Positions 12,155-22,615 are shown, counted from the first letter of the stretch. The stretch is DNA of 64,000 nucleotides from Sequoia sempervirens (GCA_007258455.2 VDFB02018371.1:18892-82891); one strand, 5' to 3'. The notes: generated from the letters alone by a model not told the origin. Numbers and translations are program-made.

Positions 12155-13989
12155 TGAAATATTCCGAGCCAATTTTTTCGTTTTTTCAATTTACAAATTA
12201 CAAAGCAGTGCACCCGTTAAGGTTAGAGGAGAAAACCCAAACGTGCAAGAAAGCAACTCTAACCAGAATGGCGCCGATGATGGCGAGCATTGGTCAGAGG
12301 ATCTTCTACTCTAGATACAGAAAGGAACTCAACGTCAAGTATGTGCTACCCAATCCAATGCGGAGTGAGGGGCGACCATATGACGGAGTGAGTACAAAAA
12401 GCAAAGCTTGAAATGAAATGCTGAAAGCTGAAACTACTCAACACCCAGAATGTGCTTGCTCACCCAGAATGGGAAGTAGCTACCATAGGGCGGAGCTATA
12501 ACTATTATAATGACTTTAAATTGAAACAAGCGTTACAAATCAGAATTGAGCAACAAATAAGAATGACTGCCAGTACTACTGTCAGCTTTACAAAATAAGA
12601 AGGATTCGCTTGCCAATGTCTTAAGAAGCTGAGAGATTAGCATTACATTATAGAGATAAACCTTTATCTTGGATAGGCATGCCAAAACAATAGAACCTTC
12701 AAGAAGCAATACAAGAATTCTGATTTTTCTGTTACAAATCTGCTCTTAAAGGAAATAACAGCAGTCTATGGAAATGATCATATGCTCAGAACTTCCTAAC
12801 AACTTGCTCAAATGATATGATTTTTGATGCACAACACTATGCTTATGAAGGCGCCCAATCTAACACCAAAAAACAGACCCAAAATGCATCCAATGTTTAA
12901 TGCACGAATTCCAATGCCACAAAAAGGTACGGCCCAACTGAAAGGGGTGATTTCCTTTTTAAAAATAATGCAAGCTCTAAAAATGCTACAAATTTGAGAA
13001 TGATGGCGCCTAAGCCTCGCAAAGCCTATGGGTTAATACCCAGAACAATATTTTTGGTATTTTCTGAATTATAAATGAAAACACGAATCTGCTGTGTTAA
13101 ATAATGCAAAAGGCTGAAAACTACTGACATGCGAATCTGATCTAATAAATGCAATGAACTACATACAATGCACAAACTTAAATGCAACTCACAGTACAAT
13201 GATTCACCACTAGATGTTGTCTTGCAAACACGAAGTGATGCCCAAGCTAGGAGGCCTTCATTCCTCGAAGCAGTCCCAGAGCCAATCCGGCAGCATAACA
13301 GTATAGTCGACAAAAGATCCAAAAATGAAGCACAAGACTCCCTTTTATAAGTTTCGTTTGACTTCACAAAACCCTAAAATCCAACTCCAAGTTCAAACCC
13401 TAGCTCTGTCTTCAATATGGCGTCCTTTTCCCTTTTAGCTCAATATTCATATTTTAATTAATTCATCACTTTGATAAATGCGCCCAAATTAACTTGCAAT
13501 GACTTTGGATAATTCATCAAATATTAAATATATCCTTAAATGAGGGCGCCACCCTTTGAGCCCACCTTTTAAAATGACATTAAGTCATTCGACTAGGCCA
13601 AGGTGATAAAATAACATTTAAATTATAATGTTATTTTTTAAGTGAAATGAGCTCAACTTCCCAAAACTGCATTCTGAAACCCGAAACTGAATACGCCACT
13701 TGAGTCAACTGAAGGGGAAGGTCAACTGCCTGAGACCATCCTGTTTACTGCCAAAAATAGAATTTACTAAAAATAATAAATTCCAAAGAATGCTCTGAAT
13801 GCCGAGATGAACATACCCCTGCGAAGCTCTTTGAAAACCCAGAAAGAATCCGCCATTGAATCCATCATCTCTGAGCAATGACCTCCTCAAAAATAGGAAA
13901 CCCTAATTTATCTTCCGACTAGCCTTCGGGTTCCCAAAGAAAAGGCCAACGGTCACTGGAAAGATCAGGTTTGAGAAGGGGACATTACA
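12155..13989 (-). repeat. 3' LTR of the non-autonomous element
   Basis: This copy is identical to the right LTR at all but 11 of 1835 positions, with no length differences, when the two are read line by line. A TATA-like box (minus-strand ttataaaagg) lies at 13341-13350. Small frames inside it are not genes. Confidence 0.95.
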
Positions 13990-15529
13990 ATCCGCCCTTC
14001 CCAAAATTGCTTGTCCTCAAGCAATACCACCACAACTCCAGAAATTTGAAAACTAATCCATACGCAACAAGTATGATCCCTGGTTCCCAAATGCGTCTCA
14101 GGAAAAACCCACCATGCCGATGCTGCACCACTCTGATCACATCAATGAAAATATCATGCCAATGCTGCACTGACTCCCCTTGTAACTCCAAAGTGTTACC
14201 ATCTATGATTCTCAAACTGAAAGATCTTAAAGGAAGGAAATCAAAATCATGCAACATCTCATGTCCACGATCCCCCGAATTAACAGTATCAACCATACTA
14301 CTGTCAATCACCATTCTAAGCAATAGGAGAGATAGACTAATCAAATCAAAATCGAACTCCTCCCCATACCTCCACATGGTAACAAACGGGACCATGCCTG
14401 CAAGTGTGACCTCTACACATCTTCTTGCAAGGAGGGAAGCATTCCTTTGCAAGAGCTCCACAAACTCATACTCATGTCTCCCCATAAAGCTACCATGCCT
14501 CATCTGAATTATACTTGCACAACCATGAAGACTACAGAAAACAATCATAGTTCCAACCCCATGAGTCTCTGAATGGTGAACCAACGCATGTGAGCTACTG
14601 CTGTCATGAATCAATACTGAGAGTAAACTGTCAAATTTTACATCATCAACCATCATAAGATGAATTTGGAGAGTAGGAAAAGTGTGAAGGAACAAATAAT
14701 TACTGCTGATCAAGACTAGGATCAGCGCAGTGCAATCTGATTCTCGAGTCCTACCCAAGGGAAAACAACAACACCACTCCAAATCCCAAGCGTGAGCATG
14801 TGAGATGACCATCGAGCTGCAAAGTGACACCTCCAAGGTGGTTGGAAAACACACTAGATTCATCCCCATGAGAGAACTACCACCTCTTTGATCATGAGTG
14901 ATGAACCAACTCTCCTGAATGCGAGAAACGCAACATGTAAAGTGGCTGGTCTGCCTCAAACCAGCAAGCTCGAGTCTCAAAATCTGTCCTGGTCTTAGCC
15001 GGGAAACACATTCAAGAGCAACCAATCGTTCATTTCTCCAACCCATGCTCAAAATCTCTCTCCAATCCATTTGTTGATGAACAAATGGAACCATCAAGAA
15101 GCTACTAAAGAAAAGAACGACACCAAAAAGTCTGAAAATTTGATTCTTGTCCCTCCATAATTTCTTCTTTCCACAAACTGTATGCTCCATCAACCCTTGT
15201 TGAGAATCCCAAGCTTGAATACCCAACTGAAAATAATCTCCAACACTCCGGCAAGGAAACATAGCACATCTCTGAGTGCTAGTCAAAATCAAGTGCATAC
15301 TTGTAAAATTGGCATCCCCTCTGATGAACCTTTGAAACCAAACCATGAAAACTTCAGGAACACTAAAGCATGAAACATAAGATGACTTCGAATTCAACTC
15401 CCAGAGCAGACTAGCATCCCTCAACCCAAGGAATGGATTGACAAGAGTGCAATCACCATATTTTGGTCCCTTTTCCAAAGTGAAGACTGCATCCTCAATT
15501 CCTCTTAAGCATTCTTTACTACTCAACAT
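13985..15529 (-). CDS. Uncharacterised ORF2 of the non-autonomous LTR element (about 514 aa)
   Basis: An uninterrupted minus-strand frame has its first ATG at 15529; an in-frame GTG lies three codons upstream at 15538. I recognise no domain. Visible features are two hydrophobic runs that could be membrane segments (about residues 130-151 and 264-283, counted from the ATG), many Cys, Trp and His residues, and a C-terminus that runs through the polypurine tract into the LTR by 5 bases. It starts where ORF1 stops, in the -1 frame, with the overlap ATGTTGA. No protease, reverse transcriptase or integrase motif is present. An envelope-like role is possible but unsupported beyond hydrophobicity. 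It could also be a non-coding stretch that happens to stay open, though over 500 codons by chance is unlikely. Codon-level selection would decide. Confidence 0.6.
   Translation of the reverse strand: MLSSKECLRGIEDAVFTLEKGPKYGDCTLVNPFLGLRDASLLWELNSKSSYVSCFSVPEVFMVWFQRFIRGDANFTSMHLILTSTQRCAMFPCRSVGDYFQLGIQAWDSQQGLMEHTVCGKKKLWRDKNQIFRLFGVVLFFSSFLMVPFVHQQMDWREILSMGWRNERLVALECVSRLRPGQILRLELAGLRQTSHFTCCVSRIQESWFITHDQRGGSSLMGMNLVCFPTTLEVSLCSSMVISHAHAWDLEWCCCFPLGRTRESDCTALILVLISSNYLFLHTFPTLQIHLMMVDDVKFDSLLSVLIHDSSSSHALVHHSETHGVGTMIVFCSLHGCASIIQMRHGSFMGRHEYEFVELLQRNASLLARRCVEVTLAGMVPFVTMWRYGEEFDFDLISLSLLLLRMVIDSSMVDTVNSGDRGHEMLHDFDFLPLRSFSLRIIDGNTLELQGESVQHWHDIFIDVIRVVQHRHGGFFLRRIWEPGIILVAYGLVFKFLELWWYCLRTSNFGKGGL
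13990..14002 (-). promoter_or_regulatory. Polypurine tract of the non-autonomous element
   Basis: The minus strand reads GGGAAGGGCGGAT directly before the 3' LTR. The adjoining sequence (gcttgaggacaagcaa, 14007-14022) nearly matches the 3' end of chromovirus pol at 28.5 kb and 36.3 kb, a relic of shared ancestry. Confidence 0.85.
15523..15529 (-). promoter_or_regulatory. ORF1 stop / ORF2 start overlap (ATGTTGA)
   Basis: The ATG of ORF2 (15529-15527) and the TGA of ORF1 (15525-15523) share the heptamer ATGTTGA, placing ORF2 in the -1 frame. The layout suits termination-reinitiation or frameshifting between the two frames. No classical slippery heptamer is evident right at the site. Confidence 0.55.
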
Positions 15530-17733
15530 ACGTGGCACATCGTCATGAGTGATATCAAGGCATCCTTAGATTGGAGTTCACGCTTGACCTCATGCTTGGT
15601 CTCTTCACTACTTGACTCTTTTTTCAAAACAAAGAGAGGATTGTCATAAGTTGCTTCAGCACCCACTTCAAAGAAGGGATTGTCGAAGACTTGGAAGCCA
15701 TTCCTTACGTCTCGCTGCCCCAAATCTGCACATGCAACTTCTGACTTTCTTGAAATGCTTTCAAGATCAAACTCCTCTTGAAGATAGTCAAAATCTCCAA
15801 TCACTTGATTGATTTTTTTAGCTCTTTGTGCCTCCTCTTGCTCCTTGAAAAGTTTGAAATCTGCAAACTGGTCTTCAACCTTTCTTAGAGCCAGCTGGGT
15901 TTCTTTCAAATTGTCCTTTGTTGATTTAAGCTCCAAGGTGAGCTCATCAACCATATTCTTCCTTTCTTCGAAAACAATGAAGGCCTTCTTTGCAGATTCA
16001 ACGGCACGATCTTGATCTTCAATCAAGTGTATGTATGCTGATTTCAATGTCTCCAAAGAGCCTCTGATAAGTTGCAAGTTAGGAAGAGCAACTTCATCCT
16101 TAACTCCACTTCGTCTCTCTTCAGACTGAGCCTTCCAATAGAGATCATCAACCAAAATGTGTGTGCAATCAAATAGGGATAGCGCTTGTACTTCTTTTCC
16201 AAAAGATACCTTGCATTGATCTTCCCACTCATGAACATGCAAAGACGGTGAACTGCTGATGGGCTGCAACTGAAAATCAGAACTTCGTTCCTTGCCTTTG
16301 CTGCCCTCTTTGCTACTCCAACATTCTTGTACTTCACCACCAACTAGCAGAGAATGCTCATCATCATAAAAAGCATCATACTTCACAAATTCTTCAACCC
16401 ATTGCTTGCAATCAGCTTCGTGCATTGATAAATCTGATTTGTGTTTAGTAACACTCTCAAACTCTCCATCTTCAAGAGCCATATGGTCTTCTAGCTCTTC
16501 TTCTTCATCACTGCCTCCTTGATCAAACATTAGACCAGCATCCAACCTGCTCAAGGAATCATATTTGTCCGCTGTTCGGACAGTTTCTGTAACCACAAAT
16601 TCCTCTTTAGTGGCTGCAACCACTCCAAAGAGATCATTATGGAATTTTGTGGAACAATCTTCTTCTTCAAAGACAACTTCTCCTCCAAGGGCCACCTCAT
16701 AGTCTACTGTGCAACCTGGTTCTTGTTCTTCATCAGGATCAAAGGGAAACTTATCCCACACAGGTTCTTTAACATAACTTGATGCCAACACACCCGGATC
16801 CCAAATGCTAGTGGGCTGATTAAGATGATCAACTGGAAAAAACTTATCATGCTCCCCTTGTAGTGATGACTCTTTGAATAAGTCAAGTCCTAATTCACTT
16901 AAGCTGAAATCATCAAAAAAGTTTCTCTCCAATGGCTCAGTTTGCTGATCAATCCCAAGACCAACAATGTCACCCCCGAAATGAAGTGAAGAATCTTCAA
17001 TGTTTGTTGTTTGAAAAACTTCATCTTCATTATCTTCTATGGAACCCTCATGAGAGAGTATGTTGCTGATTTTTTCATGTGAGACTTCTTGGGAAATTAA
17101 GACAGCAACAAGAGGAAAATCCTTCCTCATCAATTCTTCAGTATGATCTTGCATGAACTCCTTAGACTCATCACCAACATCATCACTTGCTGTCACATGC
17201 AAATCTAGGGAAGTATTATGAAGCTCTCCCACACATTCCTCAACTGTCAAGGTTTCTATATCAACCTTACGATCATTCTGAGGTGACATGTGCACCTTGC
17301 TTGTGCCTTCTTCAATATTAGTTGACTGATTTTTCTCTTCGACATGTTCATTTGTGGGCTGCAAACCACAAACAGACACTACTTCTTCCTTCCTTGCTCC
17401 TGCAACCATTGTATGTTCTGTTTCCTCCTTAATCATTTTCTTGATGTAGTTGACCATAGCCCGCTTTCCAGGGTGATAAATCACCATCCAATCCAAAAAG
17501 GCATCAAAAGAAACACCGTTCTTAAACTCATTTGTCATGCTCTGATAATCTCTGTAGAGTATGTCAGCCTCGTGTTCACATTTCCTCTTGAACTGGCATT
17601 CTTTAGAAACCCCAATCAAATCTGACTTCTCAGACTTAGCATTAATTTTTCTGATTCCACACCTTAACTCAGGATCCTTCAATAGCGTATACAGATCATG
17701 CATTAACTCAAGTAGAGACTTCTCTGTATTCAT
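15523..17733 (-). CDS. Uncharacterised ORF1 of the non-autonomous LTR element (736 aa)
   Basis: The first ATG is at 17733, 47 bases past the primer-binding site, where gag starts in autonomous relatives. Residues 1-105 are mixed-charge and probably folded (FDAFLDWMVIYHPGKRAMV near 77-94). Residues about 115-480 are strongly acidic and look disordered (EEEELEDHM near 410-418). Residues about 555-655 are Glu/Lys/Leu-rich with coiled-coil character. The C-terminus has a repeated DNPF / DNPLF motif (684-687 and 697-701). There is no zinc knuckle and no retroviral gag homology region that I recognise. A structural, gag-substituting role is a guess from position and coiled coil; a captured host gene is the alternative. 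The frame is intact in a young element. Confidence 0.75.
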   Translation of the reverse strand: MNTEKSLLELMHDLYTLLKDPELRCGIRKINAKSEKSDLIGVSKECQFKRKCEHEADILYRDYQSMTNEFKNGVSFDAFLDWMVIYHPGKRAMVNYIKKMIKEETEHTMVAGARKEEVVSVCGLQPTNEHVEEKNQSTNIEEGTSKVHMSPQNDRKVDIETLTVEECVGELHNTSLDLHVTASDDVGDESKEFMQDHTEELMRKDFPLVAVLISQEVSHEKISNILSHEGSIEDNEDEVFQTTNIEDSSLHFGGDIVGLGIDQQTEPLERNFFDDFSLSELGLDLFKESSLQGEHDKFFPVDHLNQPTSIWDPGVLASSYVKEPVWDKFPFDPDEEQEPGCTVDYEVALGGEVVFEEEDCSTKFHNDLFGVVAATKEEFVVTETVRTADKYDSLSRLDAGLMFDQGGSDEEEELEDHMALEDGEFESVTKHKSDLSMHEADCKQWVEEFVKYDAFYDDEHSLLVGGEVQECWSSKEGSKGKERSSDFQLQPISSSPSLHVHEWEDQCKVSFGKEVQALSLFDCTHILVDDLYWKAQSEERRSGVKDEVALPNLQLIRGSLETLKSAYIHLIEDQDRAVESAKKAFIVFEERKNMVDELTLELKSTKDNLKETQLALRKVEDQFADFKLFKEQEEAQRAKKINQVIGDFDYLQEEFDLESISRKSEVACADLGQRDVRNGFQVFDNPFFEVGAEATYDNPLFVLKKESSSEETKHEVKRELQSKDALISLMTMCHVC

Positions 17734-17780
17734 CTTTCTCTGTCGAGTGAACTCTGATGGGCACAGGATGGCAGGATCTT

Positions 17781-17793
17781 GGCTCTAATACCA
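17781..17793 (-). promoter_or_regulatory. Primer-binding site of the non-autonomous element
   Basis: The minus strand reads TGGTATTAGAGCC one base inside the 5' LTR. This is the initiator tRNA-Met type site with one C-to-T difference from the usual TGGTATCAGAGC. The leader CCTGCCATCCTGTG just downstream recurs in the chromovirus leader near 41133-41146. Confidence 0.85.
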
Positions 17794-17794
17794 C

Positions 17795-19629
17795 TGAAAT
17801 ATTCCGAGCCAATTTTTTCGTTTTTTCAATTTACAAATTACAAAGCAGTGCACCCGTTAAGGTTAGAGGAGAAAACCCAAACGTGCAAGAAAGCAACTCT
17901 AACCAGAATGGCGCCGATGATGGCGAGCATTGGTCAGAGGATCTTCTACTCTAGATACAGAAAGGAACTCAACGTCAAGTATGTGCTACCCAATCCAATG
18001 CGGAGTGAGGGGCGACCATATGACGGAGTGAGTACAAAAAGCAAAGCTTGAAATGAAATGCTGAAAGCTGAAACTACTCAACACCCAGAATGTGCTTGCT
18101 CACCCAGAATGGGAAGTAGCTACCATAGGGCGGAGCTATAACTATTATAATGACTTTAAATTGAAACAAGCGTTACAAATCAGAATTGAGCAACAAATAA
18201 GAATGACTGCCAGTACTACTGTCAGCTTTACAAAATAAGAAGGATTCGCTTGCCAATGTCTTAAGAAGCTGAGAGATTAGCATTACATTATAGAGATAAA
18301 CCTTTATCTTGGATAGGCATGCCAAAACAATAGAACCTTCAAGAAGCAATACAAGAATTCTGATTTTTCTGTTACAAATCTGCTCTTAAAGGAAATAACA
18401 GCAGTCTATGGAAATGATCATATGCTCAGAACTTCCTAACAACTTGCTCAAATGATACGATTTTTGATGCACAACACTATTCTTATGAAGGCGCCCAATC
18501 TAACACCAAAAAACAGACCCAAAATGCATCCAATGTTTAATGCACGAATTCCAATGCCACAAAAAGGTACGGCCCAGCTGAAAGGGGCGATTTCCTTTTT
18601 AAAAATAATGCAAGCTCTAAAAATGCTACAAATTTGAGAATGATGGCGCCTAAGCCTAGCAAAGCCTATGGGTTAATACCCAGAACAATATTTTTGGTAT
18701 TTTCTGAATTATAAATGAAAACACGAATCTGCTGTGTTAAATAATGCAAAAGGCTGAAAACTACTGACATGCGAATCTGATCTAATAAATGCAATGAACT
18801 ACATACAATGCACAAACTTAAATGCAACTCACAGTACAATGATTCACCACTAGATGTTGTCTTGCAAACACGAAGTGATGCCCAAGCTAGGAGGCCTTCA
18901 TTCCTCGAAGCAGTCCCAGAGCCAATCCGGCAGCATAACAGTATAGTCGACAAAAGATCCAAAAATGAAGCACAAGACTCCCTTTTATAAGTTTCGTTTG
19001 ACTTCACGAAACCCTAAAATCCAACTCCAAGTTCAAACCCTAGCTCTGTCTTCAATATGGCGTCCTTTTCCCTTTTAGCTCAATATTCATATTTTAATTA
19101 ATTCATCACTTTGATAAATGCGCCCAAATTAACTTGCAATGACTTTGGATAATTCATCAAATATTAAATATATCCTTAAATGAGGGCGCCACCCTTTGAG
19201 CCCACCTTTTAAAATGACATTAAGTCATTCGACTAGGCCAAGGTGATAAAATAACATTTAAATTATAATGTTATTTTTTAAGTGAAATGAGCTCAACTTC
19301 CCAAAACTGCATTCTGAAACCCGAAACTGAATACGCCACTTGAGTCAACTGAAGGGGAAGGTCAACTGCCTGAGACCATCCTGTTTACTGCCAAAAATAG
19401 AATTTACTAAAAATAGTAAATTCCAAAGAATTCTCTGAATGCCAAGATGAACATACCCCTGCGAAGCTCTCTGAAAACCCAGAAAGAATCCGCCATTGAA
19501 TCCATCATCTTTGAGCAATGACCTCCTCAAAAATAGGAAACCCTAATTTATCTTCCGACTAGCCTTCGGGTTCCCAAAGAAAAGGCCAACGGTCACTGGA
19601 AAGATCAGGTTTGAGAAGGGGACATTACA
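17795..19629 (-). repeat. 5' LTR of the non-autonomous element
   Basis: It carries the minus-strand promoter for the element, with TATA-like ttataaaagg at 18981-18990. It is followed by the primer-binding site and ORF1. It is the partner of 12155-13989. Confidence 0.95.
18981..18990 (-). promoter_or_regulatory. TATA box of the 5' LTR driving ORF1/ORF2
   Basis: Minus-strand ttataaaagg is a good plant TATA match and is conserved at the matching place in the left LTR (13341-13350) and the chromovirus LTR (about 27844-27853). Transcription would start some 30 bases toward lower coordinates. Confidence 0.6.
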
Positions 19630-19634
19630 ACAAT

Positions 19635-19955
19635 AGAAAGCACACCAAGAGAAGAAGACACCTTACCATGTTCTCCTTCTCTAGGTCTCTCTTTTGATGT
19701 CGTCATTGCTTTCACTCCCTCCTCTTTTTCCATTGTCATTGCCAACAACAAAGAACCATGCTGACACTAGAATCAGAGTAGAACTACCCCCCAAAACCTC
19801 CTTATAGGACAGTTTAACCACCTCATTAATCTACATTGGGCACTTATCACCACAACCATTAATGACCACTTCCACGGCCTCTGAATCCTCATCAAATTTC
19901 CCATCCTCAAAGTCCAGTGAATTGCCACTTTCATTTAATGCAACCTCAGCCTCCA
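19635..19955 (-). pseudogene. LINE ORF1 remnant (N-terminal part)
   Basis: A minus-strand ATG at 19955 opens an acidic N-terminus (MEAEVALNESGNSLDFEDGK) that decays through a stop and frameshifts. At the lower edge the frame runs into the ACAAT duplication and, skipping the inserted element, continues directly into the frame at 12154. This shows that the LTR element landed inside ORF1. Confidence 0.6.
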
Positions 19956-21111
19956 TGCCTCAACTTTGCTAGCAAACACAAGAGAGAGGAATCAAACTTC
20001 TAATATAATAAATAAATAAACCATAAAAAAAGAAACTAACCTAAGAATTTGACATGGGGACAAACCATACCTTGGACCTAAACACAACAATAAGGCACAC
20101 AACCACGTCAATTTGACACGGGCCGAGGCGAGATGGATAAAAATAGAATAATCAAAAAACAAACACAAAACCACCCACGAAACACTCCAAAAAGAAAGAA
20201 TGATGATCACTTCTTCACTACTAGGCCCAAGAAGAGGAAAACCAGAGCTCAAGCATCCACTAAAGTAGAAGACCTTTCTGCTTCCACATAAGGATGCAAA
20301 GCTCCAGCCTTCCCCCCCTTCTATGCGACTCCAATTTTGATCTCCTTGTATTGATTTATTGTTTCAAATTTTTTTCACTTGTTTGAGTACAACTAACTTT
20401 TTACTAATCCTTCTCTTTCCTCTAATCACCACAATCGTGCATGATATTGAGTTTTATCTAATGGCTGTAGACTTGGTTAAATTTAAATGAAAATCAAATC
20501 TTGCAAGACTTAATTTAATTTATATTATCAAGGTACCACTTTGATTCAAATTCAAATTGTGTAATCTAATATCATCTTGTTGCATCATAGAGTTCATCAT
20601 AGATTTAGGGTTTATTATATTCATATAAGCCAACGACAATTGTGTTCTTTACAATAGGATTCCAGATTCTAAAATCTCCTACTTAGGTCCATCTAATCAA
20701 GCAATCACTTGCATCTATATCAACATTGTAAAATAATGTTTCATGAGAATATTGTACCCCTTTTGAAACCCCCATCCACATCCCCACAGGGGTTTTTGGT
20801 TCATTGAGATGGTATGGAATGTCCCCTAGCCATCCCCAATCTTCAAAAAATTTGTTAAATGTCCCTCAAACATCATTCAAAGAAGAGTATGTTGTTGGGA
20901 TATTTGGCTATCCCTAGGGTGGTTGGGGATGTCTCATATCTTAGGCTTCCCTTGACTATCTTAGAGATGTCCACACATCTCGATAGAAAAAACAATTGCT
21001 TCTATTAAAAAAAAATTATTTAAGGGACATGTCACTAATAAAAAATCCCTATGCTTGAAATGGGGAGATGATGTTAGGGTTTATATTTACTTGTATTTAC
21101 TCGTGTTGTAC
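19956..21111. other. No gene recognised (LINE 5' flank and AT-rich sequence)
   Basis: Only short frames occur. A segment at about 20765-20960 with clustered ccatcccc and cctagccatcccc strings resembles stretches near 23010-23090 and 25745-25830. It may be a dispersed repeat, but I cannot name it. Confidence 0.4.
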
Positions 21112-21116
21112 TATAT

Positions 21117-22615
21117 TGTAATGTCCCCTTTTTCGGAGTGATCACTAGAGAAGACCTAATTCCACACCTCGGGATTTTTGGAGCACGAATTGAGCATTGG
21201 AGGTGACTTGATATATTTTTATTGTATTTATTGATGAGTCAAAAATATTTAATTATTTTTCTTTGATGAGGAGCGACCCATTTGGGGTTATGAAGTGGGC
21301 AAAAATGAGTGAAAAATATAATATTTTATTATTTTGATTTTTGGCACCCAAGGGAGGAAGTTAAAATAATATTTAAAATCAAGTTTTGGTGCCTAAAATA
21401 ATTTTATATTTTTATTTGGGACTGGACGACCCCTTTTTGGAAGTTATAAAGAGAAAAAAAAATTTAAAAATTGAATTATGAAATTGGCACCCAAGTTGAG
21501 GATTTAAAAATAAAATAAAAGAAAATTTTAAAAGAAGTTGGCACCCAAATTTGGTCGGCCAATTTGGAGGGATAAGGTGCGATTGATATATATACAAGTT
21601 CATTTTGGAGGATTATCATCATTCAGCATTTTATCTTATTCCTTTGGTCTGCAATTTATTTGCATCATATTCCAAGGACGAAAACCCTTGAAGATATAAG
21701 GTGGATTGGACGAAAACCTAATTCATCTTGGGAAGGCTTCATAACGGAGGCCTACTTGTGCATCATTGGCATCATTTGAAGAAGAGCAGAAATTCCAATC
21801 AGATCTTTGGATCAGACTTGCTGGCATGTTTGGGAGGGTGATGTGTCTAGGGTTTGGCCCTAGAAGTGGTGCGCCATAGTTGGGAAGAAGGGCGACTAGC
21901 ATTGAAGGGCAAATTTGGGCATTTGGAGGAGGTTTGGTGTTGTGTTTGCTTCAGATTTGCACCAGCAGCAGAGCAGACCTAATTCGCCTTCTTGGGAGCA
22001 ACATTTTGGCGTCATTGGTATTCACTTGAACAATGGTTTCCAACCCTCATTTTGGCGCCACATTTGGAGAGGCAATCTCATCATTTGGTAGCCATTTTTG
22101 CATGTTTGGTATGCAAAAACCTTAGGGTTTATTTCAGTTTGTGGTTAGCAGATTTCTGGGCATGTTTGGCATGCTTGCCCATGATATTTGATGCATTTTC
22201 AGACTTCATATTTCTGATATACAACAGCAGACTGCTGTGGTTGGTTTTCATATCATTTGGTGACATTTTTGGTGTTGGATCATTGTCTATATCATCTAAT
22301 AACCCAGCTATCTATTTGGCATGTGTTTTGGTGTGATTTACATGATGTGTTAGCATGTTATATGGCTGTTATAACTTATAAGTACTTGTTCAGATTTGAA
22401 ACAAGTTGTTGTGTTCATGATTGGAAAGATAATCATAATTGTTGATTTGTTCGAGCATTTGGAGGCATATATGTTTGCTGTTCTTGTTTGATTGAAATCA
22501 GAAATTTTATATCAAAAGTTTGGGTTTGAGCAGAAAATTTGAAGTGCAGAACTAGGGCAGAAAATTGAATTTCAAAATCAGAAATTTAGGGCAATATCCT
22601 AGTTGGGATATTTCA
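21117..22615 (+). mobile_element. Solo LTR of the TGTAATGTCCCC family, target duplication TATAT
   Basis: It begins TGTAATGTCCCC and ends GGGATATTTCA, the reverse of the TGAAATATTCC...GGGGACATTACA ends of the chromovirus-type LTRs here. It is flanked by TATAT (21112-21116 and 22616-22620) and has no interior (1499 bp). The body differs clearly from the other members, so it is a distant relative in plus orientation. A weak TATA (tgatatatatac) lies near 21583-21596. Confidence 0.85.

Larger units (their letters stand above)
12155..19629 (-). mobile_element. Complete non-autonomous LTR retrotransposon with two novel ORFs
   Basis: Two direct repeats of 1835 bp each (12155-13989 and 17795-19629) begin TGAAATATTCC and end GGGGACATTACA. 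The whole is flanked by the perfect duplication ACAAT (12150-12154 and 19630-19634). A primer-binding site abuts the right LTR and a polypurine tract the left LTR, so the element reads on the minus strand. The 3805-bp interior lacks protease, reverse transcriptase, RNase H and integrase. It encodes only two uncharacterised proteins. LTR ends, polypurine region and leader resemble the gypsy chromoviruses at 26.6-31 kb and 36-42.8 kb, the likely source of mobilising enzymes. It interrupts LINE ORF1, which reads on across the duplication. Confidence 0.93.

Noticed and set aside
13026..13367. Open frames inside the 1835-bp LTRs (also 18666-19007, 12009-12411, 17757-18051)
   Set aside because: They recur only because the LTR is repeated, they lie on either strand of U3/R sequence, and they show no protein motif.
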